In this document: in pieces, positions 12,736-24,688 of the stretch
Layout of the letters: each line of letters starts with the position of its first letter
Position numbering within the stretch: position 1 is the stretch's first letter
Source of the DNA: Diplodia intermedia
Lineage: Eukaryota > Ascomycota > Dothideomycetes > Botryosphaeriales > Botryosphaeriaceae
Direction: 5' to 3'
Length of the DNA: 64,000 nucleotides
Assembly (NCBI GenBank): GCA_021495925.1
Contig: JAKEKT010000078.1
Coordinates: forward strand, 1-64,000
The notes under the pieces: generated by a model
What the model saw: the letters and a program-made list of their open reading frames with translations, nothing else
The model's database searches: none
Told to the model about the DNA's origin: nothing
Made by a program: the position numbers and the translations under genes

Positions 12736-15700
12736 TAGCGATTCTATTTCTTTATCTTTTATTAGTAGAAGAAAGCCGTTACATCTACTATAATTATATA
12801 CTTAGCCCCGCGTATCGCGCTAATAATATTCTTCTAGACTAGTAGCGAATACGAGTTCTTCTAAGTAATTCGATTTAGCCCTCGAATATCTACTACTACT
12901 CTAGACTTCTCGATCTATTATTCGTTTTTATAGATTTATCGCCATACGACGAATATCGAAAATTCGAATATCGTATGCTTTCTAGTCTAGTCTATTTTTT
13001 CTTACTCGTAGAGCTTATCGAAGGTGTTATCTATCTACTTACGGTTTCTCTTTACTATTAGATATATCTTTATAGATAGCTTCGTGTCGTGTTTCTAGTT
13101 ATCTTTTAGAGGTATAGTTATCTATCGTTCTTTCGAAATCCGAACGAAGTCGCTCTTCTCTATCTATATAGTCGAGTACCGGTTTACTACCTCTATAAGA
13201 GCCTATACGATAGTTAGATCGCCGTATATAGTTACTTTATTATCGAGGTAGGTTTTCTATTCCGGCTAGATTCTATCCGCGTCGAACTTAACTACTTTAT
13301 AGTTTATACCGCTTATAGTTAAGGTACGGGCTAGCGTTATATCTACTACTATTTCTATAAACTAACTTCGGGGAACTCTAATTAGTTAATCCGAGTCGTT
13401 TCTTAGCTAGACTACCTTAGTCTTCGCGTCGATTACGTAAGTATACGCGATTAGTTTAGAATTTCGATCGCTTATAGTTTACGGCTACTTTAATGCTAGG
13501 GTGTACTCGAAATCTCTATTTTTAGGCAGCGCCTTAGTAAAGCTAATTCGCATCGAGGCCATCGATCTTAGCGGAATTATAGTTATCTTTCGTACTTTAA
13601 CTCTTATTTCTCTTACGACGTTCTTTAACCGCGGTTTAATCGTTATAGAGACTTTCGCGTTCTAGTAGCTCTCGATTCTTAGGGCTTTTCTAGGCGTGTT
13701 AATTACTATACTCTCTAGTTCTTAAATGTCTATTTCGATTAGAAGCGTGTCTTAAGCATCGTCGATAAGATAGACTTCTTAGTAGAAGATTACTTTTATC
13801 TAGCTTTCTTTTTTCTTTACTCTAAAGATAAATAATATTATTACGTACTCGGCGCTAGTTAACTTCTCTCCGCTAATTTCTTATAGAGATATTAGTTGCT
13901 TTATCTTTAGCGCCTAGTATATTATATCGGCTACTTCGAGATAATTTCTATTCGTAACGGTTATATTCGCGCCCGTATCGACGATTACTTTTATCTCTTT
14001 CTTACTATTATCTAGTTTCGCCGATGCTACGACGAAGTTTTAGTTTCGAAAGGCTATTTCGAAGTTAACTTCGGGCGTCGTCTATAATCTTATCGTCGTT
14101 TTCGAATCTAGTAGAGCTTCTTCTAGTAGCGGTATTAGTTCTTATATTTAAGATTTACTATACGGTTATACGCTTTCTTCTAGCGTTATCTTAGTTCGCG
14201 CCTTCTTAGATTCTTTTAGATGGGTTCCGCGAATATAGACGTGCATAGCGTTTTTTAATAGCTATATTATTTTATATTCTTCGTATTAATATTCTTTATT
14301 AGCGCTTATTTTTATAGGTCTTTTTCGCGGCGCGCTCTTTACGATACTCGATCCCGGTTTTAGATTCTCGATAGCCTTAGCGTAATAGTTAGATACGAGA
14401 AGCGTCTTTAGTATCGTCTATAAAAAACGTATATAGCTTTAGACGCTCTTTACTTTAAAGCTAGCCGTTTCTTCGTTCGTAGCTTACTTAGATTACGTTA
14501 CTCGTTTCTTTTCGTCTAGCGAACTCTATCTCTCGTCGGTCTTCTTCTTAGCTTTTAGATAGTATATCGTTAGCTTTTTTTCTCTATTCTTATCGTTCTT
14601 TCTACTTCTACTCGCGGCTTTATTCGTCTTATATTTCGCGTTCTCGCGTTCTTCTTAATCGTAACCTCGATTTTAGTTCTTTAAACGGTTTTAATCTTTC
14701 GAACGGTTTCTATTCTTCGAGCGGTTTCGATTATAAGAGTCGCGAGACCGTCTTTCGCGTCCGCTATTTCTAAATTAGTTCCGCGATCTATCGTATTCTT
14801 TCTTACGGTCTCTATTAAATCGACTAAGACGATTATTATTTCTATTCGTACGGCCGCTATATCTAGAATCTCTTAGTTTCTTAGGTCTTTCGACCCTTCG
14901 GGTCTATCTATCGCTCTCGGCCACTAGATTTATTTATAGAATATACTATTCTTCCGCTCTTCGAATATATCTATCGATTATCGTAGTTACTAAGAGGGCT
15001 CAAAGATCTCGGCGTAGCTAGACGTAAATTCTCTTATACGCTTATAGTAGCTATTTCTTCGACGTTATTATATTAGCGTTCTTTACGAGGCGTACGACGT
15101 TTATAATAAATCTTTTAACTAATTTTTCGTCGCGTACTTCGCGGTACCCGAACTACTTTCTTTATAGCTCGCGCTATACTTCGAATAAACGCTTTCTAAA
15201 CCTCTAAACGAGCTCTTTTATTTATCTACAAATCTTCTTTTCTTCTTATAGATACCTTCTATCGTTTAAGAATAGCTAGCTCGTATACTATATCTACGCT
15301 ATATCTCTTAGATATTTATAAACGTTTCGCCGTATCGTATTCTCTAACGTTAAGGATAACTCTAACTCGATTACTTCTACGAATTATTAAACGTTTCTAT
15401 AGAAAAGTTTCTCTTTACGTTCGATTATATCGTCGTTCTCGTAGTTCTTAAGCTTTATAAACGGGTTAAAATATCTAATATTCTCTAGACGAAACTTTTA
15501 ACCTTAGCCGCCATCTTCGAAGTTTAAATTAATAAGTTCGGCGCTTTTTCGTTATTTCTAGATGCTTCTTCTTTCTTTTCTTCGTTAGCGAATCTCTACT
15601 AGTAGTTCGCTTAGATCGTTAGTAGTTAGATTCTTTTCTCGATTACGAGTTTTATCTATATTCGTAGTTTCTTTTCCCGACTCTCTTTTCGAGTCCTCGC

Positions 15701-17480
15701 TAGCGTCTAGATTAAAGCCGAGAATTCTTAAGCCGCTCTTATAATTTAATTTCGACTTAGTTCTTCTATCTTTTTCTAGATCGCTATAGTTCTACGTTCT
15801 ATAGTTTAGCTCTTTCGTTAGTCTTTCTTCTTAGCTAGACGGCGATAGTTCTTACGATTATAGTCTAGCTCTAATAAGGCGTTTTCGTTGCTTCGCTTCT
15901 AATATAGCTTCGTTTACCGCTCGTTAAGAAATTTCTTCGACTTTATCTAGTAGGCTAGCGATCTAGCCCTCGTCTAGTACTATCGTCGCTCTTACTTCGT
16001 CTAATACCTTCGCTCGCGCTTAGATTAATAAGATTCGTATCTTCTCTTCGTTATAGGTTCTTTCCGCTATTATTTTCTTTACTAATCTACTATCTTATTC
16101 TATCGATGCGCTTTCTTCTTATTACGCCTCGAGTTTCTTAGACTAGATACGTTTAAACTCTCTTTTCGTAATATTAGATCGTATAATTAAAAATATTTTA
16201 AACCTACTTATTTTTAGTACTTAAGATTCGGCCGTCTAGTACTCTCTTAGGTCTCTCTTCTTATCGATCGCGAGTTCGCGCTTATCTTAATCTATCGGCT
16301 ACGAGGGTTTAAAGAGATAGAAGTCTTACGTACTTTTATATACTTTCTCTAGTTTCTTATCGAGAGAATCTCGCTTATAACGAATAGAAAGAAATTTCGA
16401 AGCTTCTAACGCTTATAATTTTAGTTCTCTTTTCGCGGCTTTAGAATTTTTCGAGTAGAGGTAAGATTCTTTTCTCTTCTACGCTACTTAAAATGTCTCG
16501 CTCGTAGCTAAAAGCTTCTTATCTTTAACTATCGTTTTCTATAAGACTAATTCGCTCGGCTTTTCGGTGTTCTACTAATCTTAAGTTAGGCGGTATTTCG
16601 GTTATTATTTCTTATATACGCTCTAGCCTAGGATTTTCTTAATTATTTCTAGAAACGATTTTATCGCTTACTATACGAGACGTCTTTCGTTTACTTCGAT
16701 GCTCTAGTCTAGAAAGTAAGAGATCGCTAGTTTAGAGTTCGTAGACGATCTTATCTATTTCTTATTCTTCTTCGTTTCTTAGATCTTCTAGTGGCTTCTT
16801 CTCTCGTGCCTTACGGCGATAGTAATCGTCGTAGATAAGGTATCTCTTACTATAGTCGTTATTAACGTCTTTCGATTTTTTTCGCTTTCGTTCGCGAAAT
16901 CTCGAAGGCTATAGGCTATCCGTATTACCGCCTCTAGAATAGCGGGGATTAACGGCTCTAGTTTAACTAATTCTATCGCGGGATCGGAGGTTAAAGTTAT
17001 TAATAAATTTCTTAATCTATTTATCTTAGCTTTCGGAGCCGTTCGAAAAGCTATTAATTACTACGCCCGTTCTTTTTATTCGAAACGGCGCGCTTTCTTC
17101 TCTTTTTCTACTAGCGCTAGCTTTTTTTCGAATAGCCGGGCGAATATTACTTATTACTATTTTACTCTCTATTCTCGTCTTCTTAGTGCCCGTATCTTAA
17201 TCTTCGGTCTTACGGTTCGCGAATTAGCTAATCGACTATAGGGTAGCCGAAGCTTCTATCGTTTAGCCGTTCGTAGCTTCGAGTTCTTCGAGTAGTACCT
17301 CTTTCGTTAGGCTAATTTACGTATGCGAAAGCGTAGAATTATTATTATTCTTATTTAGAGTGCGAAAGCGTCTATTAAACTCGTAGGTCTACTAGTAGAA
17401 CGTGTTTCTAGTATAGTCGAAGACGATAACGAGCCTAGTAGTAGTAGTTTCTAGTGGCCCGAATCTTTTACGTGGTTCTT
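12736..17480 (-). pseudogene. Degraded gypsy gag, protease and RT N-terminus
   Basis: Read on the minus strand, the protease active site VDTGA is legible near 13,966-13,982. Between about 15,560 and 15,000 a gag-like helical, charged sequence can be followed ('LKNYENDDIIERKEKLFYRNV', 'NTIRRNVYKYLRDIA', 'LFLNDRRYL') through numerous stops. A zinc-knuckle-like remnant may lie near 14,240-14,300, with Cys changed to Tyr, but I am not certain of it. Confidence 0.7.
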
Positions 17481-17484
17481 TTAA

Positions 17485-17497
17485 CTTTTAGCTACTA
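17485..17497 (-). other. Possible primer-binding site
   Basis: Two bases inside the 5' LTR the minus strand reads TAGTAGCTAAAAG. If TAG was originally TGG, it begins with the complement of a tRNA CCA end, as gypsy primer-binding sites do. RIP makes the identity of the tRNA unreadable. Confidence 0.3.
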
Positions 17498-17499
17498 TT

Positions 17500-17703
17500 T
17501 AGTAGGGAAAGCTATTATGGAACGAGTAGATTCCGATCTTAAAGATAGTAATCTAAAAAGTATATATATAATAATCTATCTAGATCGATTCGTAAGAATC
17601 GATCTCTTAAGAAGGGATTCGGTTTTCTCGCTATTTAGACTAGATTCGGTTCTAGTCTAAGATAGAAACCCGATCCGTTCTTATCTCGATTCGTATCGTA
17701 ATA
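17500..17703 (-). repeat. 5' LTR of the gypsy-type element
   Basis: This is the 204-bp partner of the repeat at 5759-5962, same length and same termini after allowing for RIP transitions. A 68-codon open frame runs through it on the plus strand by chance; the same frame exists in the other LTR and has no coding character. Confidence 0.88.
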
Positions 17704-18640
17704 AAAAGACTTAAGAAGATTCTTAAGATTATTTAAAAGAACCTTCTACTACGTTATATTATTAGGTTTTATACGCGTTTAAAGCGCGCGTAGAAGTATA
17801 TATAAATAAGAGTCGCTAAGACGTTTTAATAGAGATAATAGATATCTTAATACTAAATTCTTAATAAGCGATAAGAGATTATTTATTTTCTTTTCTAGTT
17901 ATTTATACTTCTTTTTAGCGTACTTATACTTCTTATAATATTATTCTAGATTCTTCTCGTTCTTATCTTCTTATAGGCGAGGCTATTTAGATATCTAAAG
18001 TTATTTAGAGCGACTCTCTTTAGACGAATTAATATATTAAAAGATTATCGTCTTCTTCGCTCGTAAGTAAATAATATATTACTAGCTATTCTAGTCTTCT
18101 CTCGTCTTAAGTATTATAACGGGCTTAGACGACGTACTACTAAACGATATAGTAGATAGTACTAGACGATAATTAGTTCTACTAGAGTTAATATTACGGC
18201 GAACCGTCTCGTTAAGTTAAAGAATTAATAGATTATAGATAAACTAGAGCGTGCTAGTAGATAGTACGGCGCTACTATAGTATATAGATAGTATTACGCT
18301 AGCTAGAAGCGGCTTCTCTAAATATATAGATCTATAAGTAGATGCTTTAAGCGCTATAATTAATAAATTAGTATTATAAGAGATATTAAGATCTAAAACG
18401 TAGTAACTTTACTTCGCGACTATATATCGTCTAGATGTCTTTAGAACGACGATAATAGTATAAATAGTATCTTAGAAGGGTACGCTAGACGATAGAAAGT
18501 ATCTACTACGCGGTCGGGCTTATAACTATTAGAATTTAAATAAATAAGAATGTATTTATATATCTATTAGAGATAAGGCATAAGAAGTAATAGAGGGCTA
18601 CCTCGAGGGTCGCTTATATATCCTACTCCTCGCTGACTAA
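17704..18640. repeat. Unassigned RIP-degraded repeat remnant
   Basis: This continues the AT-rich, CpA-poor composition outside the LTR element. It could be the far side of whatever the LTR element inserted into, but I could not match it to the LINE or to the gypsy copies. The last about 30 bases before 18,660 already have normal composition. Confidence 0.5.
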
Positions 18641-19137
18641 GCTATCTACTGCTGCAAACGCTTATATTCCAACAATGGTGCTTGTTGGGGCTGATGTCAG
18701 CATCACACCCCTCAAACAGGGATGTGCTTTGTTGCGACCGAGGCCTGAAAGGGCATCTTCCCCGTGCCAAGAGGATTGTCGTAAAGGATGGGGTAAGTAC
18801 TCTAGAACCAGTGTCTTAGTGCTTATATCCGATTTATCCGTAGCCGAGCTGTGAGGTCCACTGCATCTACCTGGCCGTACACCAGGCTTCCAAATGCCAG
18901 CAAAGGCAGCAATATCAGATCGCGAAAACGAGCGAGAGGGGCCGAGGCAAGGAGCAAGCATGTCGAGGGGCAGACCTGCGTGGCACGCGAAATGCGGCAC
19001 AGCTGTACCACGGGACTAGCGCTTATTCCCTGTCTCGTCCACACAGTCAGCGCCAATTCGTTACCGTTGCATCGGCATCGCTCCGCTCCTGCGATCGACG
19101 GTCTGATAAAAACCTCCGATGCTTCCTGTTTCCTGAC
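18641..19137. other. Gene-free spacer, island edge to P450 promoter
   Basis: Normal-composition DNA between the repeat island and the P450 start. Short open frames exist on both strands, but none shows a recognisable domain or splice-consistent structure. It presumably carries the P450 promoter. Confidence 0.4.
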
Positions 19138-20987
19138 ATGCCATCCACATGGACCATGGCCTCGAAGATGTTTCTTGAAAACCCGCTACTCCCGGCGCTT
19201 TGCGCTTCAATCGCCGGCGTGTCGTTGCACCTGGGTGTGTTCATCCGTGGCGAGTGGGAGAAGTACATTTCCCAGCTGGTACTTCTCCAGTTCGGCGGGC
19301 CGCTCGCGGTTCTTGCTTCGCTCGTCGCCTTCTTGAACCTGCCGCTATACCGAGCCGTAGCAACAACAGCGTTGCTCACGGCAAGCTTCAGCGTTGGTCT
19401 GTACGGCAGCATTGCCGTCTATCGTCTATTCTTCCATCCTCTGAGGAAGTTTTACGGCCCGACGGGCGCAAAGTTGACTGCTCTGTGGACCATGAAGCAG
19501 ACCTTTCCGGATTTGAAATTCTACGTGAAGCTTCAGCGCATCCACCAGGACCATGGAGACTTCATTCGCATCCGTACGTCTTCAATCCACGTGCGAACAC
19601 GAGCTGTTACTGACCGGTCAAGACCCAAGAGCACTCTCCATCAACTCGGCAGAGGCTATTCCGGACATCTACGGCTACAACTCCAAATGCACCAAGGGGC
19701 CGTTCTATGACCTCAACTATCCGGCCCGCTCTCTGCACATGACCAGGGACAGGAAATTCCATTCGCAGAGGAGAAAGCTGTGGGACCGCGCTTTCACCAC
19801 GCGAGGTACGTTGAACTTGCGGTGCACCGGCCGGCGGTCGTGCTAAATGGTGCCCTGTAGCATTGAGCGACTACGAAAAACGCATCAAGGGGCATTTCAA
19901 GTACTTTAACCTTCGGATTACCGAGAACATCGGCAAGCCCATGGATGCGACCGACCTATGCGAGTACTGGGGCTTCGACGTCATGGGCGACCTGATGTTC
20001 GGCCGTCCCTTTAACCAGCTGAAGGAGAACAAGCCCCACATGGCCCTTGACCTGGCCCGGAAGGTCAAGTTCATCAGCGGAGTCACCATTTATTCGTACT
20101 GGGTTTTCATGCTGCTCCAGAGACTGCCCATCGTCTCCGGCCTGAGGTTGAAGTGGATCGACTGGTGCCGCAGCCAAATGGAAGAAAGACGCCAGGCCAA
20201 ACCCGACGTCTTGGACCTCTACGCCCATCTCCTCGAGGGCGGCAACGAGAAGGCCAGCGATGTCATTTCCGCCACGACCGACGTCGACGCCGTCTTCGAC
20301 GCCGAGCTGGCCATCGTCGCCGGCAGCGACACGTCATCCGCCACCCTGGCTGCCGCCGTGTACCTATTGGCCAAACATCCGCACATGCAGCCCAGGCTCC
20401 AGGAGGAAGTCGACGATGCCATGGCGGCGGCCGGTGGAGAGCTTTCCTACCAGACGCTCGTCAACAAACCTCTGCTCGACGGCATCATCAACGAGGCCTT
20501 GCGCCTCTACCCTCCGGTCCCACCCGGCCTGCAGCGCCTGACGCCGCCCGAGGGTATGATGATCGCGGGCCGCTTCATCCCCGGTGACACGCTCGTCTCG
20601 GTGCCGTGCTGGACCGTCCAGCGTGGTAAGTTCTTTTCTCTGCATGGTCAAAACCGAGAGACTGTACACTGACCGACCTCTGCAGATGCGAGGAACTTCC
20701 CCAAACCCGACGAGTTCATCCCGGAGCGCTGGTCGACCATGCCCGAGTTGGCGCTGCACAAGGAAGCCCTCATCCCCTTCTCGATCGGCACCTACTCTTG
20801 CGTCGGCAAGCCGCTGGCGATGATGGAGCTGAGGCTGGCCGTCTCGATGATTGCGAGCAGGTTTGACATTGCGCTCGAGGACCCGGTCGAGAGCGTCAAG
20901 TTGTTCGAGGAGTCGCCGGGATGGCAGGATGCGTTCACGACCCGCGTGCCGCCGGTCAAGGTGTGCTTCACGGAGCGTAAGAAGTGA
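19138..20987 (+). CDS. Cytochrome P450 monooxygenase
   Basis: Exons are 19138-19573, 19623-19805, 19861-20625 and 20686-20987, giving 561 residues. Several hydrophobic helices occupy the first about 100 residues (ER anchor), followed by a 'FFHPLRKFYGPTGAK' hinge typical of fungal P450s. The I-helix oxygen-binding motif AGSDTSS is near residue 362 and the K-helix ExxR (EALRLYPP) near 418. The haem-binding loop FSIGTYSCVGK is near 493-503 with the Cys ligand near 500. Tyr replaces the usual Arg of FxxGxRxCxG, which also occurs in some fungal subfamilies. It is expected to oxidise a small hydrophobic substrate at the ER using a P450 reductase. Met7 (19156, in an ACCATGG context) is an alternative start. 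It is the first gene after the dead repeats. The substrate is unknown. Confidence 0.92.
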
Positions 20988-21753
20988 GCGTCGCGGAAAC
21001 GAATTGGGTCCGAAAACGAGAGTTTCTGTCGGTTGCGGCGATGCTTCCTGGTGAGCCTCGTCACACTGAAGGCTAGCAACGGATATCAGAGGGGATGCTA
21101 TCAGGGCCTGTGCTCGTTTTCGATTAGCTCTTTACCCTTCACTTTTGCCGATGGTCGGACTCTCAGGAGACTTCCTTGGATTATCGGCCAGTTGACACAA
21201 TGGATTGATTGTGCAAAGATAACAAGACGATCCCAAAGGCTCCGTGAGCTCCACTTGGAGGAGCGCTGAGGCGTAAGACGCGAGTAAAGCAGAGGCAGAA
21301 GAGAATTTTCTGTGCGGCTTAAAGGCACGGCGCAAGTCATTGACGGATGCCCCAGGCAAATTGCGGATATGTCGGGGACTCTACGCTCGGAGCCGAGTCC
21401 GGCGCTCACTGCGAAGACGCCGAGTCCCACGATTCGCCGGAAACACGCGGCTTTGGAACATTGCAATGGACATCACGTATCCGCTGAAGCATCAGAAGGC
21501 TTGATGCAAATTTTGGGGTTTCAGTATTTATCAGACTGAATACTTCTCTGCAATAATGCATCTCAGTCGAGATCCAAGATCCTGTTGAGACTGTCCTGGC
21601 ACCACTACGCAATTAACCCAACTGCAAGGCCCAGAAGCAGTTTAGCGTATTTTGGTCCTTTGTATTCGTCGCGCTTCAGCAAGGCTAATCCGTTGAGTTC
21701 AAGCAGATCCAATTGTCAACGACCTGCGCAGGTTGTTCGAAAACGGAAACACA
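20988..21753. other. Gene-free spacer, P450 to ThDP decarboxylase
   Basis: This 766-bp stretch between two same-strand genes holds the P450 3' end and the decarboxylase promoter. No conserved coding signal or RNA gene was seen. Confidence 0.4.
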
Positions 21754-24006
21754 ATGGGTTCGTTGGCGGTTCAGCAGATGCCGCTTGGTCTCTATCTCTG
21801 GAAGAGGTAAGCACTATCCACACAATCCGAAGCCCCTAAGCATTTCTCATATCCCAATCTTCCAGGATTGCAGGCCTGGGCGTGTCCAGCATCTTCGGAG
21901 TTCCGGGGGACATGAACCTGGAGCTTCTTGACTACATAAAGGAAGTCGACCAGCTGTCGTGGGGTAAGCTTCCAGAACTCGAAACCTCGGTTTGGTGGTT
22001 CGTTGATATTCTTTTCAGTGGGAACTGCAAACGAACTCGGTGCTGCCTACGCGGCAGATGGATACAGCAGGGTGAAACAATGTCCCGGAGTCGGTATGTG
22101 TAGCAATCCATCATTAGCTGGCCCAAACAGTTGACAGTCCTCCATCAGTCGTCACCACCATGGGCGTGGGAGAGCTCTCTGCCATCAACGGAGTTGCCGG
22201 AGCCTACACTGAGCAGGTCAAAACGATCAACATTGTTGGGACCACCTCGACAGCAGCTCAAAGGGACCGCGCCATGATCCACCACTGCCTGGGCCCAGAT
22301 CCAGACCACAGAGTACGTGCTCCAAACCCACCATGCCATTGGTACAAATGTACTAAAGTCGAGCAGGTCTACGAGAAGATTTCGAGCCACGTGCGAGCCG
22401 CCCACTGCTGGCTGGACGACATCGACTCTGCAACGTCCGAAATAGACGTACGCTCCCCATCCCCAACGCACACGACCCCACGCTGACCAACCGGGACGAC
22501 ACAGAGGGTCCTCCGAGCATGCCTGGACACCTCCCTGCCCGTCTACATCTTCATCCCCACGGACTTCGTCCACCAAACCGTCGACGCCCCCCTCCCGCTC
22601 GGCCCCCTGAACCCCACCCCACCACCACCACCCCCCCAACACCTCATCGACCTCCTCCTCTCCCTCCTCCACGCCGCCCGCCGCCCCATCATCATCGTCG
22701 ACGCCCTCGTCGCCCGCCACGGCGCCACCCAGCAAGCGCGCGCGCTGCTGGACGCCCTGCGCGTCGTGCCGGCCGTCGCCACGCCCATGGGCAAGGGCAT
22801 CGTGCGCGAGTCGTCGTCGTCGTCGGCGCCCTACTTCCTCGGCACCTACGTCGGCCGGCTGTCGCGGCCGCCCGCCGTCGCCGCCGCCGTCGAGCGCGAC
22901 AGCGACCTCGTGCTCGACCTCGGCCCGCTGCCGTCCGACTCCAACACCGGCGGCCACTCGCGCCGCATCGTCGCCGCGGCGGGCTCGACGCGCACGCTCG
23001 TCGAGGTGCATCCGCGCGAGGTCGTCGTCGTCGTGCGCGGCGGGCGAAGGTCGTTCCGCAACGACGCCGGCATCCGCGCGCTGCTCGCCGGCGTCGTCGC
23101 GGGAGTCGACGTCTCCAAGCTTCGCGCCGTGCCGATGCCGGAGGGGCTTGATTGCGTTGGGGTTGGGGGGGATGGAGAGGTGAAGCGGGACGGCGACGAC
23201 GACGACGGGGAAGACGGGATCACGCAGGCTTGGATCTGGCCGCGCGTCGCGGGCTTCTTGCGGGCGGGCGACGTGCTGGTGGCCGAGTCCGGCACGGCGC
23301 AGTTCGGGTTGAGCGACGTGGCGCTGCCGGACGACGTCACGTACGTGACGCAGATGTACTATGCGTCTATCGGGTACGCGCTGCCGGCTTGCTTGGGCGC
23401 GGCGGTGGCGGAGAGGGAGATGCGTGGTGGAGGGCGCCAAGGCGGGAGGGTGGTGTTGGTGACGGGAGACGGCAGTGCGCAGCTGACGGCGCAGGAGGTG
23501 GGGACCATGGTGAAGCTGGGGCTGAAGAACGTGCTTATGTGAGTCGGTTTTCCGGAGTGTGCAGATTTTAGCTGACTGTTGCTTGCAGCCTCGTCATCAA
23601 TAACGACGGGTACACGATTGAAAGGGCTATCCATGGCCCTGAAGAAGGTAGGCGAATGGAATGGCGCGCGGGAATGGAATGCTAACACTGCGCTTTAGTG
23701 TACAATGACATCGCACCCTGGAACTGGCAGCTGATGCTCTCCTTCTTTGGTGACAAATGCGGAAGAGAGAGGAGTCGCGAGGCGCGGACCAAACGGGATC
23801 TCGAAGACATCCTGACATTGCCCCAATACACGGCACCCGATTCAATACAAGTAAGTCTCCTAGCTTTTCCTCAAGGAACCTGCAAGTTGATTCGTATGTG
23901 TCAGGTCTTGGAAGTCCACATGGGGAAGATGGACGTCCCTCGGCTTCTGAAAGAGTATGTGGAGCTTGTAGCGGCTCGTACGAAAGCTGCCGCGGGGAAG
24001 AGGTAA
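21754..24006 (+). CDS. Pyruvate decarboxylase-like ThDP enzyme
   Basis: Nine exons (21754-21806, 21866-21963, 22019-22093, 22149-22312, 22367-22447, 22505-23538, 23589-23647, 23699-23850, 23905-24006) give 605 residues. The N-terminal ThDP domain has FGVPGDMNLELLD and the activating Glu in VGTANELGAAYAADGYSR (about residue 56). The His pair of the decarboxylase active site is in MIHHCLG (about 118-119). The C-terminal domain has the GDGSAQ...INNDGY diphosphate/Mg motif (about 480-510). These residues place it with pyruvate/indolepyruvate/2-keto-acid decarboxylases, cytosolic enzymes that release CO2 from a 2-keto acid to give an aldehyde. Proline-, serine- and aspartate-rich insertions encoded by simple repeats interrupt the central domain, so it is probably a paralogue rather than the main fermentative enzyme. 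The substrate cannot be read from sequence. Confidence 0.9.
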
Positions 24007-24688
24007 ACCCCACGGTCACCATCATTCTCTGCCTTCCGTACCACTATCCGTCCGACTATAGAGGTTCAAAATCTACCAAACAAGAATAGCAAAACAAGAA
24101 GAGAGAGACTTACACCCGCGTCTAAAAGAAGAGTAATCGATGGAACTTTGAGGTCTTCACGTCCAATAGAGCGAGCATCTAAAACACCAGGCACACTCGA
24201 CATTTGAGGGAGACGACAAGGCACAATCCAGCCCTAGGATGTCTATATCGAGAAACTAGCCCCCAAATTACGCGCGGTCGGGAAAGTGCATTCGATCCAA
24301 ATTAGGTAGGGATGACCGGTTTGAGCGCTCTGGGTCCCCGTTGGCCCATGCAGACCACCGTCGCGCAGCTGCGAGCGTCGTGAATGTATGGCATCCTGTT
24401 GTGAGATGCATGGGGGTATATGTATCAAGTGGAATGGAGGAATGGCCGTATGCTAGTAATTCGGCACATCAACAGCACATGTTAAGAAACTGATAGGCAC
24501 TGCATGCAGTGCAACGCGGCTGTTTGTGGGGCGTCTCCTCCGCGATTCGTTGAGCAGTGGGTCTTGTGGGTGCCTGGCTGCGCCGCACGATATTCCCCGG
24601 CCCGTGCAAGGTTCTGCCTTTATATCCTTTGCCGTGACCCGACAAGTCGTACCCGGCACTACTCCACTTCCACAGTTTATAGCTAGCC
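24007..24688. other. Gene-free spacer
   Basis: 682 bp between the decarboxylase and the membrane-protein gene. A TTTATAT stretch near 24,617-24,625, about 70 bases before the next ATG, could act as a TATA element. Nothing else was recognised. Confidence 0.4.

Larger units (their letters stand above)
5759..17703 (-). mobile_element. 11.9-kb Ty3/gypsy-type LTR retrotransposon, RIP-killed
   Basis: Two 204-bp direct repeats (5759-5962 and 17500-17703) bound an element read on the minus strand. From the 5' LTR inward there is a gag-like region (about 16.7-14.3 kb), an aspartic protease with a legible VDTGA site near 13,966-13,982, reverse transcriptase with YIDD near 12,590-12,601, RNase H, and an integrase zinc-binding block near 10,740-10,900. 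The order PR-RT-RH-IN defines Ty3/gypsy. The interior also contains about 2.6 kb between pol and the 3' LTR that is not typical. Flanking 5-mers (TAACG on the left, AAAAG on the right) do not form a clean target-site duplication, perhaps because of mutation. No intact frame remains. Confidence 0.85.
1..18640. repeat. RIP-degraded, AT-rich retroelement island
   Basis: The whole stretch lacks a usable gene. CpA and TpG dinucleotides are nearly missing while TpA and CpG are frequent, which is the known outcome of RIP (C to T in CpA on either strand) in ascomycetes. Every recognisable transposon frame is broken by TAA or TAG codons where Gln or Trp would be expected. Composition switches to ordinary mixed coding and intergenic DNA near 18,620-18,660. 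The individual elements are listed separately. Confidence 0.93.

Noticed and set aside
17454..17660. 68-codon open frame across the right LTR
   Set aside because: The same frame occurs in the left LTR, which is a non-coding terminal repeat.
5754..17708. Target-site duplication of the LTR element
   Set aside because: The flanking 5-mers are TAACG and AAAAG, which do not match even when RIP transitions are allowed.
18662..19412. Several overlapping short frames on both strands near the P450 start
   Set aside because: They overlap each other and the P450 first exon, with no domains or splice-consistent extension.
22145..23440. 431-codon open frame antisense to the ThDP decarboxylase
   Set aside because: It mirrors GC-rich coding sequence, has no domain, and the sense strand carries conserved catalytic motifs.
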